DNA of 64,000 nucleotides from a virus (IMGVR_UViG_3300025669_000020:41614-105613), one strand, 5' to 3'; counted from the first letter of the stretch, positions 42,474 to 50,733 are shown. Notes: generated by a model from the letters alone, not told the origin. Numbers and translations: made by a program.

Positions 42474-43349
42474 ATGAGCAACGTATCCAACGCTGCAAAG
42501 CAGCAGATCATCTCCGAGTTCATCAAGACCCCCCAGGGTCGCGCTAAGCTCGCAGCCTCGATGACCCAGCCTCTGCGCCTCCGCCGGGACTACACCGCAG
42601 TCGGTCGTAAGACCTTCCTCGTGGAACAGCTCCCTGACGGCGCACTGCCCATCTACGACAAGGACCCCGATGTGACGGCATACGTCGTTGGTGAAGAAGG
42701 CGAGAACATCCTCGCAGTCACCAAGCCTCGCCGTGTCATCTTCCCCCTCTTCGAGATCGCATCCAACCCCGAGATCCCGCTCACGCAGATCAAGGAACGT
42801 CGGTTCGACCTCATCGAGCGCGCCCAGGACTTGGCCCGTGCCCAGATCCAGGCAGCAGAAGACGAGCGTGTCTTCGCAGTGCTCGACAGCATCGCCACCA
42901 ACGGCTTCGACTCCGTGGCTGGCGGCACCAACCCTGACATCCCCGTGGTCGCTCCGATCTCTGGTGCTGTCCTGGCTGATGCCTTCGCACTGATCGAGCG
43001 TCATGACCTTCATGTCGCTCGCGTGTTCATGAACGCTCGGGACTACGCGGACCTCCGCAAGTTCGGTCGCGACATCCTGGACATCGAATCCCAGCGCGAT
43101 TTGTTGAAGACCGGCCTGATGGCAACCCTCTGGGGAGCACAGATCATCGTCAGCCGCCTCGTGCCTGTCGGAACGGTCTATGTGTGTTGCGAACCGGAAA
43201 TGTTCGGCCGCATCCCCGTTCGCATTGAGCTGACAGTTCTCAGCGCAGACGACCCGAAGGCTCGCACCATCGGCTTCTCCTGCTTCGAGAACCTCGGTAT
43301 CGGCGCGTTCAACCCCCGTGGTCTGACCCGTCTGACGATCACCCGTTAG
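42474..43349 (+). CDS. Major capsid protein (HK97 fold)
   Basis: A 291-aa protein. The build fits small HK97-type capsid proteins: helical N-terminus, E-loop-like strands (VGRKTFLVEQLPDGALPIYDK), long spine helix (RFDLIERAQDLARAQIQAAEDERVF split by turns) and P-domain ending. Codon use is highly biased toward C-ending codons, fitting high expression. A strong terminator follows. It is the best capsid candidate; no direct motif proves it. Confidence 0.75.
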   Translation: MSNVSNAAKQQIISEFIKTPQGRAKLAASMTQPLRLRRDYTAVGRKTFLVEQLPDGALPIYDKDPDVTAYVVGEEGENILAVTKPRRVIFPLFEIASNPEIPLTQIKERRFDLIERAQDLARAQIQAAEDERVFAVLDSIATNGFDSVAGGTNPDIPVVAPISGAVLADAFALIERHDLHVARVFMNARDYADLRKFGRDILDIESQRDLLKTGLMATLWGAQIIVSRLVPVGTVYVCCEPEMFGRIPVRIELTVLSADDPKARTIGFSCFENLGIGAFNPRGLTRLTITR

Positions 43350-43377
43350 TCATAGTAGAACCTCGGTTCTCAACGAG

Positions 43378-43399
43378 CCCTCGGCCTTCGGGTCGGGGG
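43378..43399 (+). terminator. Terminator with UUCG tetraloop after the capsid gene
   Basis: ccctcggcc - ttcg - ggtcggggg gives a 9-bp stem (two wobble pairs) closed by the stable UUCG loop and followed by ttctgtg. Placed 29 nt after the capsid stop. Confidence 0.7.
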
Positions 43400-43481
43400 T
43401 TCTGTGCATTCGGGGGTTGCTGTCGTGCCCTCTCTTCCTTTGCTCTTGCTTTATTTTCTTTGCCTTGTGTCCTGAACCCTG

Positions 43482-43510
43482 TTGAAAACCTGTTGGCTTG
43501 TAGGTATAGT
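43482..43510 (+). promoter_or_regulatory. Sigma-70-like promoter of the homing endonuclease
   Basis: ttgaaa (43482-43487), a 17-nt spacer and tatagt (43505-43510), 34 nt upstream of ATG 43545. Among the best bacterial-type promoters in the window. The surrounding DNA (43410-43540) is T-rich compared with the rest, suggesting foreign origin. Confidence 0.6.
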
Positions 43511-43544
43511 AGGTTACCCCTAAACACCGACAAGGCTAAAGGTT

Positions 43545-44696
43545 ATGGCATCTGACAAAACAAACACACCTAAAGTATATGGGGCTTTCCGCAGGGTGGT
43601 CACACCAGAGGTCTTGCGAAAGCTGTATTTGGAGCAGAATGATGCCGAGATCGCTGCCCTCTATGGTGTCTCAGATGCCCTGGTCTCCCGGTACAGAAAG
43701 CAGTGGGGGATCCAAACACTGAATCCCAGACAACGAAGGGACCAAGTACGGGAAGCACAGGGTTTGCCCACAATTGAGGATCTGACACCTGTGGTCCTTG
43801 CAGACATCTATTCCAGAATGGGGGATGCCCAGATCGGGAAGATGTATGGGGTGAGCAAGCCTGTGATCGTGAGGTTGCGGCAGAGGTGGGGTATCCACAC
43901 CTTGACCAAAACACAGAGGGCTACACAGGAGGGGCCTTTGTCAGAGGGGCAGCAGGAGACATTGATAGGTGTTCTGCTCGGGGATGGACATGTCACAGCA
44001 CGGGGCTCTTTTCAGGTGGGGCACTCCCATTCCCAGGTGGGGTACGTCCACCATCTGTATGACCTGTGGGCTCCTTTGAGCAGGCCTGTTCAGTTTGGGG
44101 AGAAGATCATGGACAGCGGCACTGTGGCGTACACGTTCCTTCTGCGGACAGCACCACACAAATGGCTCCAGTACCTTCGCAAGCTGTTTTATCCACAGGG
44201 AGTCAAGGTCTTCCCAGAGAGCATCCTGACACACCTGAGTGCCCGGTCCTTGGCCTACTGGTACTTTGATGATGGCCACTTGGATTCAGGGTTGCCTTCA
44301 ATTGCACTGGGGGACATCACGGTAGCCGCTGCCGATGATGTGGCACGGCGGGTAGGGAAGCGGTTTGGGTTGGATGCCTACATCCGCCCACAGTCCACAG
44401 AGACCTGTAAAATCCTCGGGGTGCGAGCTGGGAGTACGGATCTGTTCTTTTCCCTTGTCCGCTCTTACCTGATCCCCGAGATGGCCCACAAGTACCCTGC
44501 CAAACAGCGTCCCGTGGGCACTGTTCCTGTACGCCCCCGCTTGACATTGGAACCTGTGAAGATGCCCCTAGACCTGACAACACGCTCCAAAGAATGGGGG
44601 CATCTGGGAGAAGAGGGGCAGGAGCATCTGTTGGATGATCTGGTGGCTTTCTGGCACCAGCAAGGGTTTCCGTACCGTTTAACAAAACTTAGGTGA
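43545..44696 (+). CDS. Free-standing LAGLIDADG homing endonuclease
   Basis: A 383-aa protein. Two N-terminal helix-turn-helix units (about 34-57 and 94-117, each xxIAxLYGVSxxLVxRxRxxWGI) would add DNA binding. Two LAGLIDADG helices (LIGVLLGDG 140-148, LAYWYFDDG 236-244) carry the catalytic acids. It has its own promoter and lies behind the capsid gene, a common site for homing genes. The last codons (KLR stop) come from the end of the IS element, so the natural C-terminus may be lost. Confidence 0.85.
   Translation: MASDKTNTPKVYGAFRRVVTPEVLRKLYLEQNDAEIAALYGVSDALVSRYRKQWGIQTLNPRQRRDQVREAQGLPTIEDLTPVVLADIYSRMGDAQIGKMYGVSKPVIVRLRQRWGIHTLTKTQRATQEGPLSEGQQETLIGVLLGDGHVTARGSFQVGHSHSQVGYVHHLYDLWAPLSRPVQFGEKIMDSGTVAYTFLLRTAPHKWLQYLRKLFYPQGVKVFPESILTHLSARSLAYWYFDDGHLDSGLPSIALGDITVAAADDVARRVGKRFGLDAYIRPQSTETCKILGVRAGSTDLFFSLVRSYLIPEMAHKYPAKQRPVGTVPVRPRLTLEPVKMPLDLTTRSKEWGHLGEEGQEHLLDDLVAFWHQQGFPYRLTKLR
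44686..44696. repeat. Left terminal inverted repeat of the IS element
   Basis: aacttaggtga; exact inverted copy at 46867-46877. It overlaps both the TnpB stop (44689-44691, minus) and the endonuclease stop (44694-44696, plus). Confidence 0.7.
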
Positions 44697-45990
44697 TCCT
44701 ATGCTCTGTTACCGTCTCTTGCGAGATCGGCCCCCGGTCTGACTCTCCCCGAAGGGAAATGCCGGGTTCCTGCTTCACCGAGGTCTGCCTCCGTATCGCA
44801 AGCGATACGGAAGGTCTCACGTCCTCTCCACAGGCGTTTTTAGTGAGGTCCGACGAACTGGCGGCCCTCAAGATGTTGATCGCAGCATTGAGGTCAGCAT
44901 TGGCCTCGTGCCCGCAAGACAAGCAGCAGAACTCGCTCTGCGAAGTCCGATTGTCCTTCTCGACGTGCCCACACGCTGAACACCGCTGGCTGGTGTAGTG
45001 GGGTGGAACAGCCACGACTTCACAGCCGTAGAGTTTCCCTTTGTACTCCAACAACCTACGGAACTCCCCGAAGGCGGCATCCAGCACGACCCGGTTGAGG
45101 CCACGTTTTCGCGAGCCTCCCCCAGCCGTCATGTTCCGCACCTTCAAGTCCTCGATCACAACCTTGCCGTGGCTTTTGGCAAGCATAGTCGTGGCCTTGT
45201 GGAGTACATCACGTCGAACATTCCGAACCCGAGCATGGGCACGGGCGAGCTTCGCCCTAGCCTTGCCCCGGTTCTTCGACCCCCTCTTCTTTCTGCTCAC
45301 CTCCTGTTGAAGCCTCTTGATCTTCTTTTGCCCTTTCTGGAGGGCTCTCGGATTCTCGATGACCGTCCCGTCCGACAAGGCAGCCAACCGAGCCACGCCG
45401 AGATCCAGTCCCACAGGGGGGTTCCCGTTCGGCACTGCCGCTCCCACAACTTCGGGCCCGACGACGGAAACGAACCATCGTCCTGCCTTCTCGGTCACAG
45501 AGACCTGAGCATGCTTCCCCCATGGGAGGTAGCCACGCTCTCCCGGCTGGAACTTCACCTTCCCGATGACTGGGAGCTGGACGGTCCTGTGATCAACCTT
45601 GATGGTGCCGGTCAGGCGGAACCCGCCGACGCCCCTGCTCCTCGACTTGAACCTTGGGTACTTGGCTCGTCCTGACAGGAAGTTCTTGAAGGCCCGGTCG
45701 AGATCACGAAGGGCTTCCTGCGGTGCCGCTTTGCTAGCCTCGTACATCCAAGGGATGCCGCCCTCTTCGGGGCTGGCTTTCTTCAAGACGTTGAGGTCGC
45801 GGTGGAGAGAGATGGCGTTCAGCCATCCTTTCCACTTCTTCGGCTTGCCCTCAGTCACCCATTGCTCGTAGGCGTCCCGATGCTGACGGAGCCCCCAGTT
45901 ATACGCCCACCGAGCGTTGCCCGCATGTTGGAGAAGGGCCTGCCTCTGGCGAGGAGTCGGCCTGATCTCCGCTCGGTAGGCGAGCCTCAC
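44689..45990 (-). CDS. tnpB: TnpB RNA-guided endonuclease
   Basis: A 433-aa protein of usual TnpB length. GTG start overlaps the TnpA stop (GTGA). RuvC motifs are complete: VGLDLGVARLAAL (Asp), KVVIEDLKVRNM (Glu) and ANADLNAAINIL (Asp). The zinc finger between the last two has CSACG and CLSCG pairs. TnpB cuts DNA guided by an omega RNA made from the right end of the element and so preserves the transposon at its site. Residues after the last RuvC motif overlap the predicted omega RNA. It looks active. Confidence 0.9.
   Translation of the reverse strand: MRLAYRAEIRPTPRQRQALLQHAGNARWAYNWGLRQHRDAYEQWVTEGKPKKWKGWLNAISLHRDLNVLKKASPEEGGIPWMYEASKAAPQEALRDLDRAFKNFLSGRAKYPRFKSRSRGVGGFRLTGTIKVDHRTVQLPVIGKVKFQPGERGYLPWGKHAQVSVTEKAGRWFVSVVGPEVVGAAVPNGNPPVGLDLGVARLAALSDGTVIENPRALQKGQKKIKRLQQEVSRKKRGSKNRGKARAKLARAHARVRNVRRDVLHKATTMLAKSHGKVVIEDLKVRNMTAGGGSRKRGLNRVVLDAAFGEFRRLLEYKGKLYGCEVVAVPPHYTSQRCSACGHVEKDNRTSQSEFCCLSCGHEANADLNAAINILRAASSSDLTKNACGEDVRPSVSLAIRRQTSVKQEPGISLRGESDRGPISQETVTEHRIT
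44791..44810 (-). ncRNA. Hairpin of the likely omega RNA at the tnpB 3' end
   Basis: Perfect ccgtatcg/cgatacgg stem with a 4-nt loop inside the tnpB 3' coding end; a second ccctt/cgggg element lies near 44748. Omega RNAs of TnpB overlap the gene 3' end and run to the element end (44686), so the guide would be the sequence just below 44686. Extent not determinable here. Confidence 0.45.
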
Positions 45991-46628
45991 TGGTCGGCCT
46001 CGACTTCTGCCTTCGCTCGTTTCCGGTTTTCGGCTGAGCGTCGCCCGTAGATACGAGCGGAGAACGATGCCATCAGCGAGAGGATGTCTTCGACAAGCTC
46101 CTCCTGATAGGACTTCCCGAGAGTCTCCTGTACCCACTCGATCTCGACGCCGTGGCTGTCGAAGTAGGCCGCGAGGAGGCCACCTCCGAACCGGGAAAGC
46201 CGATCTTTGTGTTCGACCACCACCCGGTCGATCTTGTGTTCGTTGACGAGCTTGAACAGCTTGCGGAGTCGAGGGCGGTTCTCCGACATGCCCGAGCCCA
46301 CGTCTTCCAGGACGGCGACCAGCTTGTAGCCTTGTTTGACACAGTGGGTCGTGACCCGCCCGACCTGACGTTCTAAATCGCCTTTCTTCTTTTGGTCGTG
46401 GCTGCTCACCCGACAGTAGATGGCGGCACGAACCTCGGTGGCTCCTTCCCCTGACACGTCTTGCCCTTGTAGAGCCTCGATGACCGAGAGCTTGTAGCGA
46501 CGGTGGTTCCCAAGAGTTCGTTCGGCCACTAGGCGGCCTTCCTCGTCCCAACGACGTAAGGTGTCGGGATGGACACCGAGCATCTCTGCTGCGGCACGGA
46601 CACGGAGGAGTCGGTCAGCCTTCGGCAT
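45987..46628 (-). CDS. tnpA: IS607-type serine recombinase (TnpA)
   Basis: A 213-aa protein. The N-terminal MerR-like helix-turn-helix (LLRVRAAAEMLGVHPDTLRRWDEEGR) is followed by a resolvase-type catalytic domain starting AAIYCRVSSHDQ, where the Ser after RV is the nucleophile, and including DRVVVEHKDRLSRFG. It catalyses excision and insertion of the element. ATG 46628 gives the standard MPKADRLLRV start; the frame is open further upstream. Stop overlaps the tnpB GTG. Confidence 0.9.
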   Translation of the reverse strand: MPKADRLLRVRAAAEMLGVHPDTLRRWDEEGRLVAERTLGNHRRYKLSVIEALQGQDVSGEGATEVRAAIYCRVSSHDQKKKGDLERQVGRVTTHCVKQGYKLVAVLEDVGSGMSENRPRLRKLFKLVNEHKIDRVVVEHKDRLSRFGGGLLAAYFDSHGVEIEWVQETLGKSYQEELVEDILSLMASFSARIYGRRSAENRKRAKAEVEADQ

Positions 46629-46815
46629 CGGACTCCCCGTCGGGACCGAGAAGACCTTCTGCCTGGAAGACGGAGTGCCATCGGTCGTACCACTCTTGGA
46701 ACTCCTCGACGGTCGGCACTTCATCTTTGTCAAAGGGGATCGCGTGCGGGACGGTTCTTCCATCCTCGGTCTTGAATTCGGTTTCGGTGACTTGGGTGAT
46801 CACGGTCGGGGCCAT
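46615..46815 (-). CDS. Small acidic ORF upstream of tnpA
   Basis: A 66-aa protein with an ataggag site before its ATG and a 14-nt overlap with tnpA. It is acidic with two Trp (EFQEWYDRWHSVF). It lies inside the element, so it may be an accessory gene that couples tnpA translation. Not recognised. Confidence 0.45.
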   Translation of the reverse strand: MAPTVITQVTETEFKTEDGRTVPHAIPFDKDEVPTVEEFQEWYDRWHSVFQAEGLLGPDGESDAEG

Positions 46816-46866
46816 CCTCTACTCCTATGGCGGTCGTATAAACGAACTACCGTAGAATACCCGCGT

Positions 46867-46877
46867 TCACCTAAGTT
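46867..46877. repeat. Right terminal inverted repeat of the IS element
   Basis: tcacctaagtt, the exact inverted copy of 44686-44696. The flanking phage DNA resumes with cctcgctact. Confidence 0.7.
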
Positions 46878-46931
46878 CCTCGCTACTGTTCAAGAACCCC
46901 TACGAGAAGCCGCATGTCTTCGGTCATGGTC

Positions 46932-48107
46932 TTACCCTCGCACAAGGTAGCGGCGTGCCCAGCCGGGCTTGCAGGACTCGTCCTGTTCCAGCATGGTGGC
47001 CTTGACCCACAGGGTGTTGGCGTAGCGGTTGCGGTTCTTGGTGTTGTCCACGGCGATGCCCACGAGCCCATCGCTCAGGCGGAAGAAGAAGGCCAGGCCC
47101 TCGGCTCCAGCGTTGGCACCCTCAGTGATTCGCACCCAGGCATTCTTGGGGATGTCCGTGGCGGCTTCCACCGCTGCCTCGCGGGCAACCTCGCGGGCGT
47201 CGGCACGGCGCTGGCACTCAGCCAGGATATCCAAGGCCCACTGCGGGCGGGCATCCCAGCCTTCCTCATCTTCGAGGACGGCCCACAGATTGTCCACTCC
47301 GCTGCTGGTTTCCGTGTCCACGAACACGAGGTTCATGCGATCCTGGGCGGTCTTGGAACCGTCCACGGAGATGCCCACGCGGCCCCCTTCCTGACTGACC
47401 CACAGCACCAGCCCTGACATACCCTTGGGGAACTTGCGGGAGCGGGGGTTGATGCCCTTGACCCAGGAGCCCTTCACGGGGGCGTGTTGTGCCTTGTAGG
47501 TGTCCTTGAGCTGCCGGATGTAGCGGCTACGGCGGTGGGCGAGGTCACGGGCCTTCTGCCACGCTGCATATGCTTCCCGCACTTCGGGGGTAGCGTCGGG
47601 GGTGGCGCTGTTGGGGTACGTCCATCCACGGGTGGAGGCGTAGATGAAGGTGTCGATGCCGTCACCGTCCCACACACCCACGGTGAAGTCGGAGTCATGG
47701 TAGCCGTTCCGCTCGCCCGTGTGGAGCACGAGGCCCACATGGGAGGTTTCCATGTAGAGGGGGCCCATGGTGCGGCAGGCTTCCGTGTAGCGGTCAACCT
47801 TGGTGGGCTGGCCCTCAGCGTCCAGCACCCATTCGCCGTCAGCGTTGACCTGGGCGTCGTACCGGCTTTCCTTGTGGTAGCGGGTCAGTACACACTCAGG
47901 GGTGAGGGTCAGGTCGGCACCGGCACGCCGGGTCTTGGAGTGGGCGCAAAGGCGACCGTGATGGACACCTTCTTCATGTCCATGGTAGTTGGAGACTCTC
48001 TCCACCTTCTTGCCGTTGACGAGCCCACGCTCGTCGGCCTCACCCGCCGCGACGGCGGCATTGTAGGCTTCGTAGGTAGCTTCATTGGTCATTTGACGGA
48101 CGGCCAT
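46932..48107 (-). CDS. Reverse-strand hypothetical protein, 391 aa
   Basis: Start MAVRQMTNEATYEAYNAAV with a ccggag site. No domain recognised. The middle (residues 120-170) has HSDFTVGVWDGDG-like Asp/Gly strands and aromatic residues. Two related segments (around 230-260 and 325-365) contain GLVLWVSQEGGRVGISVDGSKT and FFFRLSDGLVGIAVDNTKN, an internal duplication of a small beta unit. High C/G third positions like the capsid genes. It is transcribed away from the hairpin-rich gap 48108-48965. Confidence 0.65.
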   Translation of the reverse strand: MAVRQMTNEATYEAYNAAVAAGEADERGLVNGKKVERVSNYHGHEEGVHHGRLCAHSKTRRAGADLTLTPECVLTRYHKESRYDAQVNADGEWVLDAEGQPTKVDRYTEACRTMGPLYMETSHVGLVLHTGERNGYHDSDFTVGVWDGDGIDTFIYASTRGWTYPNSATPDATPEVREAYAAWQKARDLAHRRSRYIRQLKDTYKAQHAPVKGSWVKGINPRSRKFPKGMSGLVLWVSQEGGRVGISVDGSKTAQDRMNLVFVDTETSSGVDNLWAVLEDEEGWDARPQWALDILAECQRRADAREVAREAAVEAATDIPKNAWVRITEGANAGAEGLAFFFRLSDGLVGIAVDNTKNRNRYANTLWVKATMLEQDESCKPGWARRYLVRG

Positions 48108-48108
48108 T

Positions 48109-48137
48109 TTGTTTTCTCCGGTGAGGACACCTATACT
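48109..48137 (+). promoter_or_regulatory. Possible divergent promoter for the hairpin-rich region
   Basis: ttgttt (48109-48114), 17-nt spacer, tatact (48132-48137) on the plus strand. The 12-mer tatactacgcag (48132-48143) occurs again at 51874-51885, also upstream of a reverse-strand gene, so it may instead be the promoter or operator of the minus gene. Confidence 0.4.
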
Positions 48138-48853
48138 ACGCAGGCTCCTTCAGAAATGAACCAAAAAGAATCTGATCTTTTTTGTTGCGCGATCTAGCCG
48201 GCCGGTTATTTAGCGGGGGCCTGGAAACAGGTTCTCTTTGAAGGCGCAAAAAAGCAACCTCATCCCAACCGGGAGACAGGACGTACCGTGAACCCGCAAG
48301 GGGGAGTGGAAGCGGCCCAGACCCAGGGGGAGATGAGGAGGCAGTGTCCTCCACGGCACATTTCGGGCTGACCCGCCAGGGTTTCAGTAATTAAGAAGTG
48401 TGTTGACAGAGGGCCTTTGGCGGAGTCCTCCAATCCGCCCATTTCGGAATCCATAGGCCATGGGTTGTGAAAGGGCAAGAGCGGGAGACAGAAGTCAAGG
48501 CACGTTGCAAGGGTAAGGAAAAGGGTTCGTGTGCTCTCACCAGTACGGAACCCTTGGTGAACCCCGCGTAGCAAGCTGTCCCAGGATAAGAGTCTACAGC
48601 TCTTGTCGGCGGTCATGTCTGTAGGACATGGTAGGTGTACCTGGACGCACCATTGGTCTGGTAGTGAGGTGTTAGGAGTCCGCTGCTCCCTTGAACGACA
48701 CCAAAATGGAGTCCCGACAGGTTGATAAACCGAGAAGGGCCCCGACCCCCCAAACCTTCGGGTAGAAGGGGAGGCAAAAACGCAGTTCCGACCAAATTGG
48801 GTGCCCCGTGGCTAACGCTTCGGGGTGCTTCAATTTGGGGGGCTGCGGTTTTT
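48138..48853 (+). ncRNA. Candidate large structured RNA, about 0.7 kb
   Basis: No convincing ORF in this stretch (48108-48965). It has many short stems: cctg-gaaa-cagg (48220-48231) and ccc-gcaa-ggg (48293-48302) with GNRA loops; ggcgga/tccgcc (48419-48424, 48434-48439); aagggttc/gaaccctt (48521-48528, 48548-48555); catgtc/gacatg (48614-48619, 48625-48630); ccttc/gaagg (48755-48769); and a long 3' hairpin ending in T5 (48776-48853). A promoter-like pair lies at its 5' side. Large phage RNAs such as GOLLD or ROOL have this style, but family membership cannot be decided by eye. Confidence 0.45.
48776..48853 (+). terminator. 3' hairpin and T-run of the candidate RNA
   Basis: Outer stem aaaaacgcag / ctgcggttttt (48776-48785, 48843-48853) with one mismatch or bulge, inner stem ccaaattg / caatttgg (48792-48799, 48831-48838), then gccccg / cggggt. 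The run of five T at the end resembles intrinsic termination. Confidence 0.5.
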
Positions 48854-48965
48854 CAATTGTGTTTGTCTAAGGGGGGTGCTCAGTGATGTTATGGGGGTAG
48901 CTCTCTGTTATGATGACATTCCTTGGCCCTTCTGAAGGCGTCCCCTGCGTGATTGTGGAGCTTGC

Positions 48966-49331
48966 ATGTCCGATTTCCATAGCCGTTACCGAAACACCCC
49001 CACATTGGAGTGCTCCTCTGGAACGGCAGGTGGGGATATTTGGAAGCGGTACTATGAGGATCTGTCTGTTGGTGAGCGGGCCACAATGTTGTTGTGGGCT
49101 CGGATGTACTTGCGTCCGATCAAGACCACAAACTGGCATTGTGACTGTGCTGTCATCAAGGAGCTGTTCGAGGGTAGCTCTGACGGCTTCAAGGTGACCG
49201 TCGACATGGTGCGGGGTGCACTGCTGGAATCTGGCTACACTCCCCATGATCACCGCCGTAAGCTCTGGTACTACAATGTGGGCCAGCGTGGTCTGAATGC
49301 CATGAAAAAGGAGTTGTCCAAGGGGGTCTAG
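48966..49331 (+). CDS. Hypothetical protein, 121 aa
   Basis: Start preceded by gtggag. Contains IWKRYYEDLSVGERATMLLWARMYL and a late winged-helix-like segment (VTVDMVRGALLESGYTPHDHRRKLWYYN). Could be a small DNA-binding protein, but no family is recognised. First gene after the hairpin-rich region. Confidence 0.6.
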   Translation: MSDFHSRYRNTPTLECSSGTAGGDIWKRYYEDLSVGERATMLLWARMYLRPIKTTNWHCDCAVIKELFEGSSDGFKVTVDMVRGALLESGYTPHDHRRKLWYYNVGQRGLNAMKKELSKGV

Positions 49332-49380
49332 ATCCGATCTCGGTTGCGTAGTTAGTAGTGTGCGAACAAGGAGTTTCCAC

Positions 49381-50550
49381 ATGTCTAAAGCGCAATTCAC
49401 TGAGAAGGAACAACAGGTTTGGGATAGCCTCCAGGGCACTCTGGGTAATGGTCTCACTACCTGGCAGCAGGAGAACATCGTCCGTGACTTGGATGTGTTG
49501 TTCGGGCTGCGACCCACCTACATCAACCTGGGTGGCAAGCTCGTGGGGTACGACTGGGATGTGTACAGTCGGAACGTGCACATCAGGGACGGGTTCTGCA
49601 CCGCGTACTACCATCCGCGGGACTGTGGTGTCATCACAGGAAGCAGCCCTGACAACTGGGGACAGTGGGCCCGCCTCCTGTTCGGGAAGAAGTCCCATGC
49701 CCATTCCCCCCGTCTGAGTCTCCCCCAGGATCTCTACCAGATGCTGCGGGACAGGGGCTACGCCAAGGTAGATGGTCCCCGTCGCCCCCATCGGTTCCTG
49801 TCTGTGGCCATGGTGTCCTTCTACATCGCGGCACAGACCGACGCATGGGACACCCCCCAGCAGATCGCCATGATGAGCGACATGAAGAAGATGCTGAAGC
49901 TGCACCGTGTCCAGGTCATCGACCTCGTGGTCAATGATGAGGGCGTTCAGCGGGTGCTGTCGGGTCCTCCCAAGGCAGACATCCTGGGTGCCTCCCCTGC
50001 CCCCATCGCCCCCTCTGGTCCCATCGCCCCCTCTGGTCTCATCGTGGTTGACTTGTTGGCTGATGAGATCAAGCTGCGCCGGGATCGGGAGCAGGCTGCC
50101 CATGTCGCCCTGGCATCCTTTGTGGATGATGTCACGGGGCCAGTGGCAGCCCAGGCACCGGAGTCCAGCCTTCTGGATCTCCTGGGTAGCAACGAGCCCC
50201 TTCTCCTGGATGAGCGGGACGATGCCGTGCCTGTCCCCAACCAGGACATCCAGGACTTGTTGGGGGGTTCCCCCGCTGTGGAACAGGACGACATCCCCAG
50301 TGAGTCCCTCCAGATGGATCTCAGCCAGATGAACCCCCAGCAGCTCCAGGAGATGGTGACAGCCATGGAGCAGGAGCTGGAGAAGCGCAAGATGGCAGAC
50401 ATGGAGAGCTACTGCTCCAAGGCTATGATCACCGAGGGTGCCATCAACCCCATCCTGCGGACATATGAGACCCTGACGGTGCGCTACCCTGATGGGACAT
50501 GTCAGGAGTACGAGAGGGTACGGGAGAACCTCCTGCGGGATATCGGGTAA
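49381..50550 (+). CDS. Hypothetical protein, 389 aa
   Basis: ATG 49381 has aaggag 8 nt upstream; an upstream GTG at 49360 overlaps that site and is rejected. The N-terminal 170 residues look globular (YDWDVYSRNVHIRDGF). The middle has a short APIAPSGPIAPSG repeat, then an acidic helical region with Leu-rich segments (SSLLDLLGSNEPLLLDE, IQDLLGGSP). No function recognised. Confidence 0.6.
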   Translation: MSKAQFTEKEQQVWDSLQGTLGNGLTTWQQENIVRDLDVLFGLRPTYINLGGKLVGYDWDVYSRNVHIRDGFCTAYYHPRDCGVITGSSPDNWGQWARLLFGKKSHAHSPRLSLPQDLYQMLRDRGYAKVDGPRRPHRFLSVAMVSFYIAAQTDAWDTPQQIAMMSDMKKMLKLHRVQVIDLVVNDEGVQRVLSGPPKADILGASPAPIAPSGPIAPSGLIVVDLLADEIKLRRDREQAAHVALASFVDDVTGPVAAQAPESSLLDLLGSNEPLLLDERDDAVPVPNQDIQDLLGGSPAVEQDDIPSESLQMDLSQMNPQQLQEMVTAMEQELEKRKMADMESYCSKAMITEGAINPILRTYETLTVRYPDGTCQEYERVRENLLRDIG

Positions 50551-50583
50551 TTCTCCTATAGGGATTGGGTGGTGAGGTGAAAG

Positions 50584-50727
50584 ATGTTCAAGAAAGAAAG
50601 CATCGCCATCACTACCCAGTCCCATAAGGTGGAGAGGGTGCCCCGGTCACAGACTCCTCAGGAGCGGCCACAGGCACCCAAGACCACGAGCCGTGTTCCT
50701 ACGGAGAAGATGGAATCGGGTAAGTAG
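50584..50727 (+). CDS. Small basic ORF, 47 aa
   Basis: MFKKESIAITTQSHK opens a Pro/Gln/Arg-rich, disordered-looking peptide. A gaggtgaaag site precedes it. It fills the gap between two genes; coding status rests on frame and site only. Confidence 0.4.
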   Translation: MFKKESIAITTQSHKVERVPRSQTPQERPQAPKTTSRVPTEKMESGK

Positions 50728-50728
50728 T

Positions 50729-50733
50729 CTATA
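50729..50733 (+). promoter_or_regulatory. CTATA box before the 50763 gene
   Basis: agtctataagg, 34 nt upstream of ATG 50763, same form as the boxes at 27988 and 61693. Confidence 0.35.

Larger units (their letters stand above)
44686..46877 (-). mobile_element. IS607-type insertion element (TnpA and TnpB)
   Basis: 2192 bp bounded by an 11-bp inverted repeat, aacttaggtga at 44686-44696 and tcacctaagtt at 46867-46877. Inside, on the minus strand: a 66-aa ORF, a serine recombinase (TnpA, IS607 type) and TnpB. IS607 elements usually lack terminal inverted repeats, so this is atypical. The left end overlaps the last codons of the homing endonuclease, so it is a mobile element next to or inside another. 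Confidence 0.8.

Noticed and set aside
47484-48197. 237-codon plus-strand ORF opposite the 391-aa gene
   Set aside because: A shadow of the minus gene, which has a ribosome site, balanced composition and internal repeat structure.
48402-48407. ttgaca as a -35 box inside the hairpin-rich region
   Set aside because: No -10-like hexamer occurs 16-19 nt downstream.
48856-48965. tRNA gene
   Set aside because: No cloverleaf pattern or TTCRANY arm could be found here or in other gaps.
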